Source: Parvularcula sp039822105 (GTDB lineage Bacteria > Pseudomonadota > Alphaproteobacteria > Caulobacterales > Parvularculaceae). From it: a stretch of DNA of 64,000 nt. Shown here in pieces: positions 27,204 through 35,888 of the stretch. The notes beneath the pieces were generated by a model. It did not search any database, was not told where the DNA came from, and was given only the letters and a program-made list of their open reading frames with translations. The position numbers and the translations under genes were made by a program. The stretch spans positions 186,001-250,000 of the forward strand of contig JBCBMW010000001.1 of the NCBI GenBank assembly GCA_039822105.1, written 5' to 3'. The stretch's first letter is position 1. Each line of letters opens with the position of its first letter.

Positions 27204-27908
27204 TCATGTCCCCGGAACGGGAGGATGATCGAAACGCTCCCCATTGTTCCAGGCGACGACGTCATTGCCTTTGTTGGGGATGCCGCCCTGATCTTTCAGC
27301 ATCTTTGCCATATGCATCAGGTTCCACGTCATGAAAGTTGTGTTACGTCGCGTGAAATCGTTGTCGAGCCCTGCGCCATTATCGCCATAGCTGTCGCCTG
27401 GCCCTGCCTCACCAATCCACCCGCAATCGGCCTGCGGAGGAACGGTGTAGCCGATATGCTGAAGCGCGTAGAGCACGGTCATGCCGGCGTGTTTCACGCC
27501 GTCCTCATTGCCCGTGACCATACAGCCGCCAACCTTGCCGTAGTAGATGTATTGACCCTTGTCGTTCCGCTGGCCTGAATGGGCATAGAGCCGTTCGATG
27601 GCGACGCGGCACACGGAGCTTTCTTCGCCAAGCCAAAGGGGCGTGCCGATCACCAAGATGTCTGCATCCCGCACCTTTGGCCAAAAGGCGGTGGGCCAAG
27701 CATCTTCTGGCGCGCCATGCTCGGTCATATCGGGGTAGACGCCGTATGCGACCGGGTGATCAATGACGCGGAGGATATCCACCTCAACGCCATTGGCCTT
27801 CATGATTGCCATCGCGTTCTGCATGAGCCGCTCTGTGTGGGACGGTTCAGGTGATCGCTTGAGCGTTGTGTTCAAAAAGAGAGCCTTGAGGCCTGTGAAG
27901 TCGCTCAT
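27204..27908 (-). CDS. Flavodoxin-fold NAD(P)H/FMN reductase-like protein
   Basis: 234 residues from ATG 27908. The flavodoxin-like fold is visible: KALFLNTTLKRSPEPSHTE, then DADILVIGTPLWLGEESS and GKVGGCMVTGNEDGVKH. Such proteins bind FMN and reduce quinones, azo dyes or other small acceptors. It stands 35 bases before the metH start, suggesting co-transcription; a role in reactivating cobalamin is conceivable but not shown. Confidence 0.82.
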   Translation of the reverse strand: MSDFTGLKALFLNTTLKRSPEPSHTERLMQNAMAIMKANGVEVDILRVIDHPVAYGVYPDMTEHGAPEDAWPTAFWPKVRDADILVIGTPLWLGEESSVCRVAIERLYAHSGQRNDKGQYIYYGKVGGCMVTGNEDGVKHAGMTVLYALQHIGYTVPPQADCGWIGEAGPGDSYGDNGAGLDNDFTRRNTTFMTWNLMHMAKMLKDQGGIPNKGNDVVAWNNGERFDHPPVPGT

Positions 27909-27974
27909 GTCTGGAACCTTTCGGCGGCGAATTTGGAGAACGCCCTCAGGAGTTCTCCAGCGGTGCCCCATTGG

Positions 27975-29057
27975 TTACGTCGCGCGTTGGTAAAGCGCTT
28001 CGAGAGCCTCGTGAACTTGGTCCTGAATGCTCTGGGGGCTGATATAAAGGCAGTGATCGGCCTCACGAAGGTGCACCAGCTCACATGTCCCCATATTGCG
28101 GTTACAAAGCTTATGCGCGTCTTTGGTGGTCACCACACGCTCATGCCCCGCGGTGACCATCGACACAGGGATGTCGAGGGAGGCCAGCACCTTGTTGCTG
28201 ATCAGCTCGTTGCCGGATTCGGTGAACCCGATCGCATACTCGTTGGAGACACCGCCGACCCGCAACTCGGGCTGAATCGTGAACAGCGATTGGTTCTTCA
28301 GCACACGGTCAACCCTGCCACGGCCGCAAAACTCATAAGCATCAGGGCCCCATGAATCAGGATCCCAAGGGCCTTCACCATCCATATAGGCGGTGGGCCC
28401 ATTCTTTTTGGCACCGCTTTTAATTGCGCTGAGAGCGAGCCATTCAGGAACCCAGCCGAGATTGGCTGACAGGCCAGGAACAAGAGGGAAGAGAGCGTCA
28501 GCTCCATCAAGCTCGCCATCGGCTGCCGCGCGAAGAAGCACATGCCCACCAAAGCTGTCACCCGCGACGATCAGTGGACCATCCGAAAGGCGTGTCTCGC
28601 GGATATGGTCAAACGCTGCGCCCAGCGCCCGGCCGTAAAGGTGGAAATCACCCGTATACGTCTTTTGATAATCGTCGTCCCGGCGCTCAGAGCCGCCTTG
28701 GCCGGGCATATCAACGCTAGCGACCTCGTAGCCCAGGTCAAACCAATGGGCCATAAAGTCCGAGGCGAGTTCAGGGCTGGAGGTGTAGCCCGGCACGAAC
28801 AGTACCGTGGCCTTCGCGCTCTCAGGCGTCGCGTGTCCAACACGCAAGGACTTCTCGTCGTCAAAGGTGATCCAAGAGAACTCCCACCCGTCTGGAAGCG
28901 GCGTATAGTTCGCTTCCAGATAAGCTTTGGCTTCCACGATCTCTTCGGGCGTCACCGCCCGAGAGGCTGGCGGCTCGTAAGGTTCGCCTCCTCCGCATGC
29001 TGCTAACAGGGCTGCTGCACTCAGCAGGCTGAAGAAACGAACAAACAAGCCGCGCAT
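27975..29057 (-). CDS. Alpha/beta hydrolase lipoprotein (lysophospholipase-like)
   Basis: 360 residues. Lipobox LAAC gives Cys21. Serine hydrolase features are VLFVPGYTSSPE (oxyanion), VDMPGQGGSERRDDDYQKT, the nucleophile elbow AGDSFGGH and a C-terminal His in READHCLY. The pattern fits monoacylglycerol lipase/lysophospholipase proteins placed on a membrane surface. It lies 3 bases downstream of the FKBP gene, in the same operon. Confidence 0.82.
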   Translation of the reverse strand: MRGLFVRFFSLLSAAALLAACGGGEPYEPPASRAVTPEEIVEAKAYLEANYTPLPDGWEFSWITFDDEKSLRVGHATPESAKATVLFVPGYTSSPELASDFMAHWFDLGYEVASVDMPGQGGSERRDDDYQKTYTGDFHLYGRALGAAFDHIRETRLSDGPLIVAGDSFGGHVLLRAAADGELDGADALFPLVPGLSANLGWVPEWLALSAIKSGAKKNGPTAYMDGEGPWDPDSWGPDAYEFCGRGRVDRVLKNQSLFTIQPELRVGGVSNEYAIGFTESGNELISNKVLASLDIPVSMVTAGHERVVTTKDAHKLCNRNMGTCELVHLREADHCLYISPQSIQDQVHEALEALYQRAT

Positions 29058-29060
29058 GGG

Positions 29061-30164
29061 TTACTCCGTTGCTGCTGGTGCAGGTGCGTCAGCGACACCG
29101 AGAAGTTCGACCTCAAAAACGAGGGCGTCATTCGGGCCGATCGGACCACCTGGCGTGCCTTGCTCACCGTAGCCGAGAGCCGGCGGCACGTAGAGTTTGA
29201 ACTTGTCGCCAACATTCATCAGCTGCAGGCCTTCGGTCCAGGCGGCGATCACCGCGTTCAGTTGGAACTCAGCAGGCTGACCGCGTTGGACGGAGCTGTC
29301 AAAGACCGTGCCGTCAGCCAGTGTGCCTGTGTAGTGCACGGTGACGACATTCTCTGGTGTCGGGCTGTCACCCTCGGGGGCATCGGTGATCACTTCGTAG
29401 AGAAGGCCGCTTTCGGTTTTGATGACGCCTTCCCGGGCTTCTTGAGCCGCGAGGAACGATGCGGACTTGATGAAGTTCGCAAGGCCAAGCGCGCGGTACT
29501 CTTGCTGCGCCATGGCTTGGACACGCTGCACGCCAGTGCTGATCTCTTGGATGATGGCTTCTGATTCGTTGGCCAAACGCTCGGCCGATCCGGCGTCGCT
29601 TGCTGGGTACACATCAACGACCTCAAGATCGTAGAGGGTCACTTGGTTAGGGCCGACCGGGCCGCCTGGCATGCCTTGATCACCAAAGGCGAGGGAGGCT
29701 GGCAAGGCGACGCGCACCAGGCTTCCGCCGCGGGTCATCGGCAGGGCCTCTGACCAACCTGGCAGCGTGTCGTTGACCAGGAACACGACCGAGCCGCTGT
29801 TCTCATAGGTCGACTCAAAAGGCTCACCCTGGCCAGCAAGGCGCGCGACAAAGTGTACCCGTACGAGGTCGTCTGAGCTCACCTGAACGCCGCTGCCTTC
29901 ACGCAAGGTCTGCAGCACAAGGCCGCTCTCAGTGGTGGTCGTGCCTTCCAGGGCACCGAATGCTGCGAGGAAGTCCTCGCCGGTGGCGGCGGGCAGGATG
30001 GGGTTCTGGAACTCTGCTGGCACGGGCTCAGCGCCGAACAGCGTTGGGGTGGCTTCCACAGCGGCCGTTGCAGCGGGCGCCGCGGCGGATGTGGTCGCTT
30101 CTTCTGCACAGGCAGCGATAGCCAGAACGCTCGTGGCGATCGCGAGGAGAGGGGTGGTCTTCAT
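29061..30164 (-). CDS. Double-domain FKBP peptidylprolyl isomerase lipoprotein
   Basis: 367 residues from ATG 30164 (three bases inside the longest frame). Lipobox IAAC gives Cys19, followed by an Ala/Thr-rich linker. Two FKBP domains are seen: residues about 85-190 (VRVHFVARLAGQGEPFESTY ... ASLAFGDQGMPGGPVGPNQ) and 260-355 (VTVHYTGTLADGTVFDSSVQ ... PALGYGEQGTPGGPIGPND). The second domain is canonical; the first lacks part of the active-site loop (FESTYENSG). Likely an extracytoplasmic folding factor. Confidence 0.9.
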   Translation of the reverse strand: MKTTPLLAIATSVLAIAACAEEATTSAAAPAATAAVEATPTLFGAEPVPAEFQNPILPAATGEDFLAAFGALEGTTTTESGLVLQTLREGSGVQVSSDDLVRVHFVARLAGQGEPFESTYENSGSVVFLVNDTLPGWSEALPMTRGGSLVRVALPASLAFGDQGMPGGPVGPNQVTLYDLEVVDVYPASDAGSAERLANESEAIIQEISTGVQRVQAMAQQEYRALGLANFIKSASFLAAQEAREGVIKTESGLLYEVITDAPEGDSPTPENVVTVHYTGTLADGTVFDSSVQRGQPAEFQLNAVIAAWTEGLQLMNVGDKFKLYVPPALGYGEQGTPGGPIGPNDALVFEVELLGVADAPAPAATE

Positions 30165-30287
30165 CAAAAAGGGCCTCGAAACTTGGGTTGCTCTGATGTC
30201 CCTAGCGACCTCACAGATTCTGTAAATGGAGGGTGAATTTGGCCGCTAAGATGTTGCTTGGCTGCTTTTTCCGAATCACTCTTGAAA

Positions 30288-30332
30288 ACTAGAGCTAGGC
30301 TTTTTGTGAACGATGACCCCAACATATGGTGT
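30288..30332 (+). promoter_or_regulatory. Candidate NrdR box pair upstream of nrdA
   Basis: Two 14-base elements start 31 bases apart (30288-30301 and 30319-30332). The second, CCAACATATGGTGT, matches 10 of 14 positions of the reversed NrdR consensus ACACWATATWTAGT. The first, ACTAGAGCTAGGCT, is weaker (about 9 of 14). NrdR boxes normally occur in pairs about three helical turns apart, as here. The second box is 47 bases before the nrdA start. Confidence 0.5.
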
Positions 30333-30379
30333 CTGATGCGCTGAAGCCCTTCCGCGCCAGTGAGTAAAGGGATGCCGAT

Positions 30380-32260
30380 ATGAGTGCCACGGAGACGACC
30401 GTTTCGGAGCTGAAACGCGGGGAAGTGACCCCCAAACCAGCCTCGGCGAAACCTGATCTGAAGATCGTTCCGCAGATCAAGATCGTCACCGATCCCTCGC
30501 GCGATGCTCTTCTGACCGATTTCGGCAAGAAGACGATGGACGATCGCTACCTGCTCGAGGGCGAAAGCTATCAAGACATGTTCGCGCGCGTCGCCGTCGC
30601 TTATTGCGATGATGGTGAGCACGCCCAGCGGATCTACGACTACATCTCGCGTCTTTGGTTCATGCCAGCGACGCCGGTTCTCTCGAATGGTGGGGCGAAG
30701 CGCGGCCTGCCGATTTCATGCTTCTTGAACGCCGTGGATGACAGCCTTGAGGGCATTGTCGGCACCTGGAACGAAAATGTTTGGCTCGCCTCCAATGGCG
30801 GCGGCATCGGCACCTATTGGGGCGGCGTTCGTTCGATTGGAGAAAAGGTCAAAGGCGCAGGCGCGACTTCTGGCATCATTCCGTTCATCCGCGTCATGGA
30901 CAGCCTCACACTCGCGATCAGCCAAGGCTCCCTCCGCCGCGGCTCGGCAGCGGTCTACCTCGACGTGCACCACCCGGAGATCGAAGAGTTCCTGGAGATC
31001 CGGAAGCCTTCCGGCGACTTCAACCGCCGCTCGCTCAACCTGCACCACGGTCTCAACATCACCGATGACTTCATGGAAGCCGTCCGTGAGGGTCGTTCCT
31101 TCGCCCTCAAGTCGCCGAAGACCGGCGAGGTGATGAAGAAGGTCGACGCGCGGGAGCTGTGGCAGAAGATCCTTGAGATCCGTCTGCAGACCGGTGAGCC
31201 GTATCTCATCTTCTCCGACACTGTGAACAACGCGATGCCAAAGCACCAGAAGGACCTGGGGCTGAAAGTGTCCACCTCGAACCTCTGTGCAGAGATCATG
31301 CTGCACACCGGCGAGGATCACCTGGGCAATGACCGCACCGCCGTCTGCTGCCTGAGCTCACTCAACGCGGAGACTTATGAGGAGTGGAAGGACGATGAGC
31401 AGTTCATCGAGGACGTGATGCGCTTCCTCGACAATGTCCTCTCCTCCTTCATCACCGATGCACCGGACGATATGTCGAAGGCGCGGTATTCCGCGATGCG
31501 CGAACGTTCCGTGGGCCTCGGCCTCATGGGCTTCCACTCGATGCTGCAGAACAAAGGCATCCCGTTTGAAAGCGGCATGGCCAAGTCCTGGAACATGCGC
31601 CTCTTCAAACATATCCGGATGAAGGCCGACGCCGCCTCTGTCCGTCTTGCTGAAGAGCGTGGGGCGTGCATGGACGCCGAAGAGCGCGGCATCATGCAAC
31701 GCTTCAGCCACAAATTGGCGATTGCTCCGACCGCGTCGATTTCGATCATCTGCGGCGGGACCAGTGCGTGTGTTGAGCCGATCCCAACCAATTACTACAC
31801 CCACAAAACCCTCTCAGGTTCCTTCTCGGTCAAGAATCAGGCGCTCGAGAAGCTCCTTGAGGAGAAGGGTCTCAACGACGACGACACCTGGGCAGGCATT
31901 CTTGAGAATGGCGGCTCGGTCCAGCATATCGATGCTCTGACCCAAGACGAAAAAGACGTCTTCAAAACGGCGTTTGAGCTCGATCAGCGCTGGGTCATCG
32001 AACTCGCCGCCGACCGCGCGCCGTTCATCTGCCAGTCCCAGTCGATCAACATCTTCCTCCCCGGCGATGTCGATAAGTGGGACCTCCACATGCTCCACTG
32101 GACCGCCTGGGAGAAGGGCGTGAAGTCCCTCTACTACTGCCGCAGCCAAAGCGTTCAGCGCACGGCCTATGCCGGCGGCAAAGAGAAGGAAGACAGCGCC
32201 GAGGTCGAAGGCTTCACGGTCGAAAAGACCGACTATGATGAATGTTTAGCTTGTCAGTGA
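30380..32260 (+). CDS. nrdA: Ribonucleoside-diphosphate reductase alpha subunit (class I)
   Basis: 626 residues. Active-site parts: Cys in LPISCFLN, NLCAEIM with the thiyl-radical Cys and Glu, TAVCCLSS, PTASISIICGG, the Tyr pair KSLYYCRSQS of the radical path and the terminal shuttle Cys pair DECLACQ. The protein is shorter than E. coli NrdA because the N-terminal ATP-cone is absent: the catalytic part begins by about residue 45. The Tyr pair means it needs a radical-generating NrdB, which is not adjacent. It reduces NDPs to dNDPs. Confidence 0.95.
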   Translation: MSATETTVSELKRGEVTPKPASAKPDLKIVPQIKIVTDPSRDALLTDFGKKTMDDRYLLEGESYQDMFARVAVAYCDDGEHAQRIYDYISRLWFMPATPVLSNGGAKRGLPISCFLNAVDDSLEGIVGTWNENVWLASNGGGIGTYWGGVRSIGEKVKGAGATSGIIPFIRVMDSLTLAISQGSLRRGSAAVYLDVHHPEIEEFLEIRKPSGDFNRRSLNLHHGLNITDDFMEAVREGRSFALKSPKTGEVMKKVDARELWQKILEIRLQTGEPYLIFSDTVNNAMPKHQKDLGLKVSTSNLCAEIMLHTGEDHLGNDRTAVCCLSSLNAETYEEWKDDEQFIEDVMRFLDNVLSSFITDAPDDMSKARYSAMRERSVGLGLMGFHSMLQNKGIPFESGMAKSWNMRLFKHIRMKADAASVRLAEERGACMDAEERGIMQRFSHKLAIAPTASISIICGGTSACVEPIPTNYYTHKTLSGSFSVKNQALEKLLEEKGLNDDDTWAGILENGGSVQHIDALTQDEKDVFKTAFELDQRWVIELAADRAPFICQSQSINIFLPGDVDKWDLHMLHWTAWEKGVKSLYYCRSQSVQRTAYAGGKEKEDSAEVEGFTVEKTDYDECLACQ

Positions 32261-33327
32261 GGTGAGGAAGAGCTCGAGTTATCCTCGACGCTTTCAGCTT
32301 CATGCAGTAGTGCTCGGTTTTTCCAGTATTGATTAATCTCTGTGATTTCTTGGTATGTAATAACAGAGTCATTCTCATGATTTGCAGGGGCTATTATTTG
32401 TAACTGTCCACCTTCGCTAAAAAATTTTCCCATTAGGTCGATGGATCTACGAATCGCATTTTCGGTTTCTCCGTCAATATTGCTGAGGTCAATTTCGGTA
32501 ATGACTTTACTTGATGCGTTCCTAAAAAGATCTTGTGAGGCCTCTCTCAAGGCTCTTGAGATCTTCTCATTTTCAAGCTTCATCCTTTGAATTTCTATGG
32601 ATTTTTTTCGTAATTCAAAGACGTCGTCTAAAACTGAAAGAAGTGCTTTGGTGGCATCGCTGATTATTTTGATTGAAGCGGCGGTGGCGCCTAGTACTAA
32701 TACTACTGATCCGGACCTTACGCCGAGTAGCTTAAGATCTTCAGGCCGTTCCCCGGACGCCATGGTAAAGCCTCTACCAATTTCGAACCAAGCGTTCGAC
32801 CAATCTCTTAGATCGGACACAGAGCTTAGGCTTGCGTCTTGTTGAAAGACTATGTCTACTGCAAATAGATCTGGGTGCGGACTTTCGCGGGAATAGTTCT
32901 TGGGGAATTCGCCACTCAATGAAACGGAAATCGAGAACCAATCTAGAGCTCTCTGAAAAAGGAAATGGTTCCGCCGAACAACCTCCTCGAATCGGGATTT
33001 GCTGATTTCTCCTCCCGAAGAAATTTTCTCTGAAAACTCCATGATATAGATGAGTTCGTTTCCGGATATATCAAATGCCACCAGGTCTTTTGGGGAAATA
33101 GTGATGTCAGTATCGCTCAGCAATTCTCTAAGTGTAACCGCGACATTGTTAGCAGCAGTCCTCAGTTCGTCACGAGGTACCCGAACTTTGAGTCTTGAAA
33201 CTGAATCGAGTTCTGCAATCAGTCGTCCCATCTTCTCGACTAAATCGCTTTCAGCGACATGGCGCTGAACCCAGAATACGAGATCTTCTAAGTTGCCTTC
33301 ACTCATAAAGTATGCCTCGAATGCCAT
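32254..33327 (-). CDS. Orphan hypothetical protein, AT-rich
   Basis: 357 residues. A mostly helical N-terminal half is followed by a hydrophobic stretch (GSVVLVLGATAASIKIISDATKALL, about 215-240) and a coiled-coil segment (about 245-285); the C-terminus is Ser-rich. ATG 33304 (MSEGN) is an alternative start. It is AT-richer than nrdA and overlaps the nrdA 3' end by 7 bases. No domain recognised. An acquired gene is likely. Confidence 0.6.
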   Translation of the reverse strand: MAFEAYFMSEGNLEDLVFWVQRHVAESDLVEKMGRLIAELDSVSRLKVRVPRDELRTAANNVAVTLRELLSDTDITISPKDLVAFDISGNELIYIMEFSEKISSGGEISKSRFEEVVRRNHFLFQRALDWFSISVSLSGEFPKNYSRESPHPDLFAVDIVFQQDASLSSVSDLRDWSNAWFEIGRGFTMASGERPEDLKLLGVRSGSVVLVLGATAASIKIISDATKALLSVLDDVFELRKKSIEIQRMKLENEKISRALREASQDLFRNASSKVITEIDLSNIDGETENAIRRSIDLMGKFFSEGGQLQIIAPANHENDSVITYQEITEINQYWKNRALLHEAESVEDNSSSSSPH

Positions 33328-33401
33328 TCGAATTTGGTTGAGCCTTCATTAGGAGCTACTACCCACCAAAAATTGTTTGCGGCAACTATCATGCGCAGAA
33401 C

Positions 33402-33538
33402 TCACGCACCGACGCTATCGTCGAGTTGATGTGCGTGGTTCCGGCTCCAGACTTGCGCTCCAATCCCAACGAAAACGCAACGCTCATTCAGCTTCGCAGC
33501 TATGCAGTATACAAATAAAAACCGCCACCCCTGCACAT
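33402..33538 (-). pseudogene. Decayed GIY-YIG endonuclease fragment
   Basis: Read on the minus strand from ATG 33538, one frame gives MCRGGGFYLYTA then a stop. The neighbouring frame gives FLFVYCIAAKLNERCVFVG followed by IGAQVWSRNHAHQL. Together these resemble a GIY-YIG N-terminus (YxYxLAS-RNG-LYVG-LxxR--H) broken by a frameshift. The intact gene 0.4 kb away is on the other strand. The match is short. Confidence 0.35.
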
Positions 33539-33686
33539 GACAAAAGCGCTGGCAAGACGGGCCCGCGGGCGAAATGATCCCTGCTTTATGCCCGCCATCT
33601 CTGCCGTATCTATAATCCCCACATCGGCAGGACCGGGGCGAGCCGGATCGTTGGGCGGCGCCACTGCCGTGGCCTTCTTCGCCTTC

Positions 33687-33707
33687 GGAAGGTTCCCCGA
33701 ACCTTCC
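33687..33707. repeat. Perfect 8-bp inverted repeat (hairpin)
   Basis: GGAAGGTT, a five-base loop CCCCG, then AACCTTCC. There is no T-tract and no clear gene on either side, so it may be a relic of a small mobile repeat rather than a terminator. Confidence 0.5.
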
Positions 33708-33951
33708 AATGTGCGTTGCACACCGGCTTCGAAGCCTGCCCGCGATGCGTTTGTCCGTCTGGCGACGATCTTTGGCGTGAGCTCCCCGATGGGTCATCAA
33801 AGTCACGTCGTTTCCTTCAAGCGCTCGCCACGGCTCGACCGTGGCGCCCAGCTCCCGAAAGTGGAGTGCACGGACGTTCCGAGATGGGCTCCACGGTCTC
33901 AGGCGACGCCTTCGCCGTGGAGAGCGCTGGCGAAAAGGCTTGACCGAAAAA

Positions 33952-33966
33952 GAACATAATGCGAAC
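33952..33966. promoter_or_regulatory. LexA box (alphaproteobacterial type)
   Basis: GAACATAATGCGAAC is GAAC-N7-GAAC, the reverse complement of the GTTC-N7-GTTC direct repeat bound by LexA in Alphaproteobacteria. It ends 7 bases before the GIY-YIG start codon. A TTGACC at 33940-33945 could be the -35 element, which would place the box inside the promoter. Confidence 0.6.
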
Positions 33967-33973
33967 ATAAGTG

Positions 33974-34276
33974 ATGGCTCGGTTTGATCTCATCGCCACC
34001 TACATGCTCGCGAACCGAAGGAATGGGGCGCTTTACACAGGGGCGTCGTCAGACCTCCTGACACGGATGAGCCAACACAAGGCGGGCGCCGGTGCACGAT
34101 TTCCCGCAAAGTATGGCTGCGGCAAGCTCGTGTGGTTTGAACGCCACGCCACGATTGGCGCCGCGGTTCATCGGGAAAGGCGCATCAAGACTTGGCCCAG
34201 GCGATGGAAGGTCGATCTCATCGAGGCGAGCAATCGGCATTGGGATGACCTCAGTGCTGAGATCATGCTGGGCTAA
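33974..34276 (+). CDS. GIY-YIG nuclease superfamily protein
   Basis: 100 residues from ATG 33974. The domain fills the protein: YMLANRRNGALYTGASSDLLTRMSQHKAG, then GCGKLVWFERHATIGAAVHRERRIKTWPRRWK with the conserved Arg and the ERRIKxW block. Stand-alone GIY-YIG proteins of this size are common in Proteobacteria and of uncertain role (repair or selfish). A LexA box in front suggests damage induction. Confidence 0.88.
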   Translation: MARFDLIATYMLANRRNGALYTGASSDLLTRMSQHKAGAGARFPAKYGCGKLVWFERHATIGAAVHRERRIKTWPRRWKVDLIEASNRHWDDLSAEIMLG

Positions 34277-34345
34277 CCCCCTGACGTGCGCCCGGGATGA
34301 CGCGGCGGGGGTTCTGCGCTAGCTCCTTGTCAAAGGAGATCCACC

Positions 34346-34642
34346 ATGCCCCATTTCCATGTCATTGGCCGCGATTATCCTGGGGAGCCTGAACGGCGCG
34401 CGCGGGAGCGGAATGCGCATCTGGCGGTGGCGAAACGCCTGATGGGGGAGGGCGTCCTCGTCCATGGCGGCGCCTTGCTCGACGATGAAGGGGCGATGAT
34501 CGGCTCTATGCTGATTATGAACGTCGAAAGCCGCGCCGCGCTCGACGCCCTTTTGGCCGACGACCCTTACGTCAAAGGCGAAGTCTGGAAAGAGATCGAG
34601 ATCACCGAATACCGCCCCGCCCCCTGTTTCAGCGCTGCATAA
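34346..34642 (+). CDS. YciI-like family protein
   Basis: 98 residues of the YciI ferredoxin-like fold: an N-terminal HFHVIGRDYPG, a central AHLAVAKRLMGEGVLVHGGALLDDEG and a C-terminal ALLADDPYVKGEVWKEIEITEYRPAP. Members act as small oxygenase/dehydrochlorinase-like enzymes or have no known function. A AAAGGAG ribosome site precedes the ATG. Confidence 0.85.
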   Translation: MPHFHVIGRDYPGEPERRARERNAHLAVAKRLMGEGVLVHGGALLDDEGAMIGSMLIMNVESRAALDALLADDPYVKGEVWKEIEITEYRPAPCFSAA

Positions 34643-34664
34643 CGCAGTTTGTCCCCTCTCAAGA

Positions 34665-34694
34665 CTTGATCAAGACGTGACTATATAACGTCAC
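34665..34694. other. Two small palindromes before the first PEP-CTERM gene
   Basis: CTTGATCAAG (34665-34674) is a perfect 10-base palindrome, followed by GTGAC-N8-GTCAC (34677-34694). They sit about 110-135 bp before the PEP-CTERM start in an AT-rich leader. They could be operators, or by chance; no factor is assignable. Confidence 0.3.
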
Positions 34695-34800
34695 AATACT
34701 CTTTGATACCCAATTTCCTGTTTATTCACTTTTGCAATGCAACAAATTGATGATATACTTAAAGTTGTTTTTGGTGATCAAGTAACGGATAAGGGGAATC

Positions 34801-35466
34801 ATGAAGAAAACAGTTCTTGGCGCACTGGGTTCAGTCGCCGTGTTGGCCTCTGCCGAGGCATCAGCCGCCGCGTTCGCAGACACAGGTGAAACCGCGACCT
34901 TCAGTTTCGCTGGGTTTGTGGAACTCCTCGGGGCACCCGGTCCTGACGCCGGCGACACGCTTAGCTTCACATTCCTCACAGGCATCATCGGCGCGACCGA
35001 AGAGTTCGAAGGCCTGACCACGAGTTCGATTGATCTCGGCTCGGACGGATTTGACCTCGTCCTCTCGACCGGCGCCGACAACAACGGCGAAAGCTTCACT
35101 GTCGACTACGACCGCTCCGGCGTCACCGATTTCGCCGATGACAGCGGCCTTGGCAGCCAATCGGGTACCCTGACCTTCACCGTTGTCGACACCGTGGTCG
35201 CCGATCTTGCCCCCGCGGCTGGCGGCACCCAGACGGAAATCGATCTCGAGGCCGTGTTGTCGATCACCGATTCCAGCGGCTTTTACTCTGACGTGATGGG
35301 CGTGCTCTTTTTCTCGAGCACCATCGGCAACGATTCCCCGCTCGGCACGTTCTCTGTGACCGTGTCGGCCGCCGGTAACCCGGTGCCTGTTCCGGGCGCA
35401 ATTTCGCTTCTCCTAACGGGAGTTGCTGGCTTCGCGGCATTCTCGCGCCGCCGCCCCGCCCAATAA
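34801..35466 (+). CDS. PEP-CTERM (VPxPG) surface protein
   Basis: 221 residues. An N-terminal signal peptide (about 1-23), a Thr/Ser/Asp-rich extracellular part, and a C-terminal sorting signal made of VPVPGAISLLLTGVAGFAAF followed by RRRPAQ. This tripartite end (VPxPx motif, helix, Arg cluster) is cleaved by exosortase in exopolysaccharide-producing Gram-negatives. A GGGGAA ribosome site precedes the ATG. No exosortase gene is in the window. Confidence 0.85.
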   Translation: MKKTVLGALGSVAVLASAEASAAAFADTGETATFSFAGFVELLGAPGPDAGDTLSFTFLTGIIGATEEFEGLTTSSIDLGSDGFDLVLSTGADNNGESFTVDYDRSGVTDFADDSGLGSQSGTLTFTVVDTVVADLAPAAGGTQTEIDLEAVLSITDSSGFYSDVMGVLFFSSTIGNDSPLGTFSVTVSAAGNPVPVPGAISLLLTGVAGFAAFSRRRPAQ

Positions 35467-35538
35467 GGCTTGATCCGCCGCAAAGATGACGTGGAGCCCT
35501 CCTTTAAGCTGTTTTGATATGGCTTGAGGGAGACCTTC

Positions 35539-35784
35539 GTGGCGCTTTTGGACATCACCACCTTTCTAGCGTGGTGCACACTGATCAATTTTGGCTTGCT
35601 AATCGGGGCGACCCTGGCGCTGGTTGGATTTCGCGGATCAGTCTCGTCCATCCATGGCGCGATCTTCGGGATCCCGAAGGATGAGCTTTCCAAGCTCTAT
35701 TTCCTCTACTTGGTCGTCTACAAGCTGCTCATCATCGTCTTCAACTTGGTCCCCTATCTGGTCTTGAGGCTGATCATCGCCTGA
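35539..35784 (+). CDS. Small two-helix membrane protein
   Basis: 81 residues from GTG 35539, chosen because GAGGGA at 35526-35531 is well placed; a TTG at 35524 is the alternative. There are two hydrophobic helices (about 5-27 and 55-78) with a short loop (IPKDELSKLYF). It resembles small DUF6868-type membrane proteins. Function unknown; it lies between the two PEP-CTERM genes. Confidence 0.7.
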   Translation: MALLDITTFLAWCTLINFGLLIGATLALVGFRGSVSSIHGAIFGIPKDELSKLYFLYLVVYKLLIIVFNLVPYLVLRLIIA

Positions 35785-35888
35785 CCCCTACCGCGCGGTT
35801 CGCGACAAAGTGCAGCCAACCAACGAATAAAGACAGCACGCGCCCTGTTCACCCTGCATCGCACAATTGAGCAGAGGGACAGAGCATC

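Larger units (their letters stand above)
33328..33973. other. Gene-poor gap with decayed sequence
   Basis: 646 bases without a convincing gene; overlapping open frames on both strands have low-complexity, Arg/Pro/Ser-rich translations typical of non-coding GC-rich DNA. It holds a degenerate GIY-YIG-like fragment near 33400-33540 (minus strand), a hairpin at 33687-33707 and a LexA box at 33952-33966. Confidence 0.6.

Noticed and set aside
26464..27228. 254-codon plus-strand open frame
   Set aside because: Antisense to the MetH homocysteine domain, which has clear zinc motifs.
33402..33968. 188-codon minus-strand open frame in the gap
   Set aside because: Arg/Ser-rich and of low complexity over most of its length; only its last part resembles a broken GIY-YIG domain, so it is not called as a functional gene.
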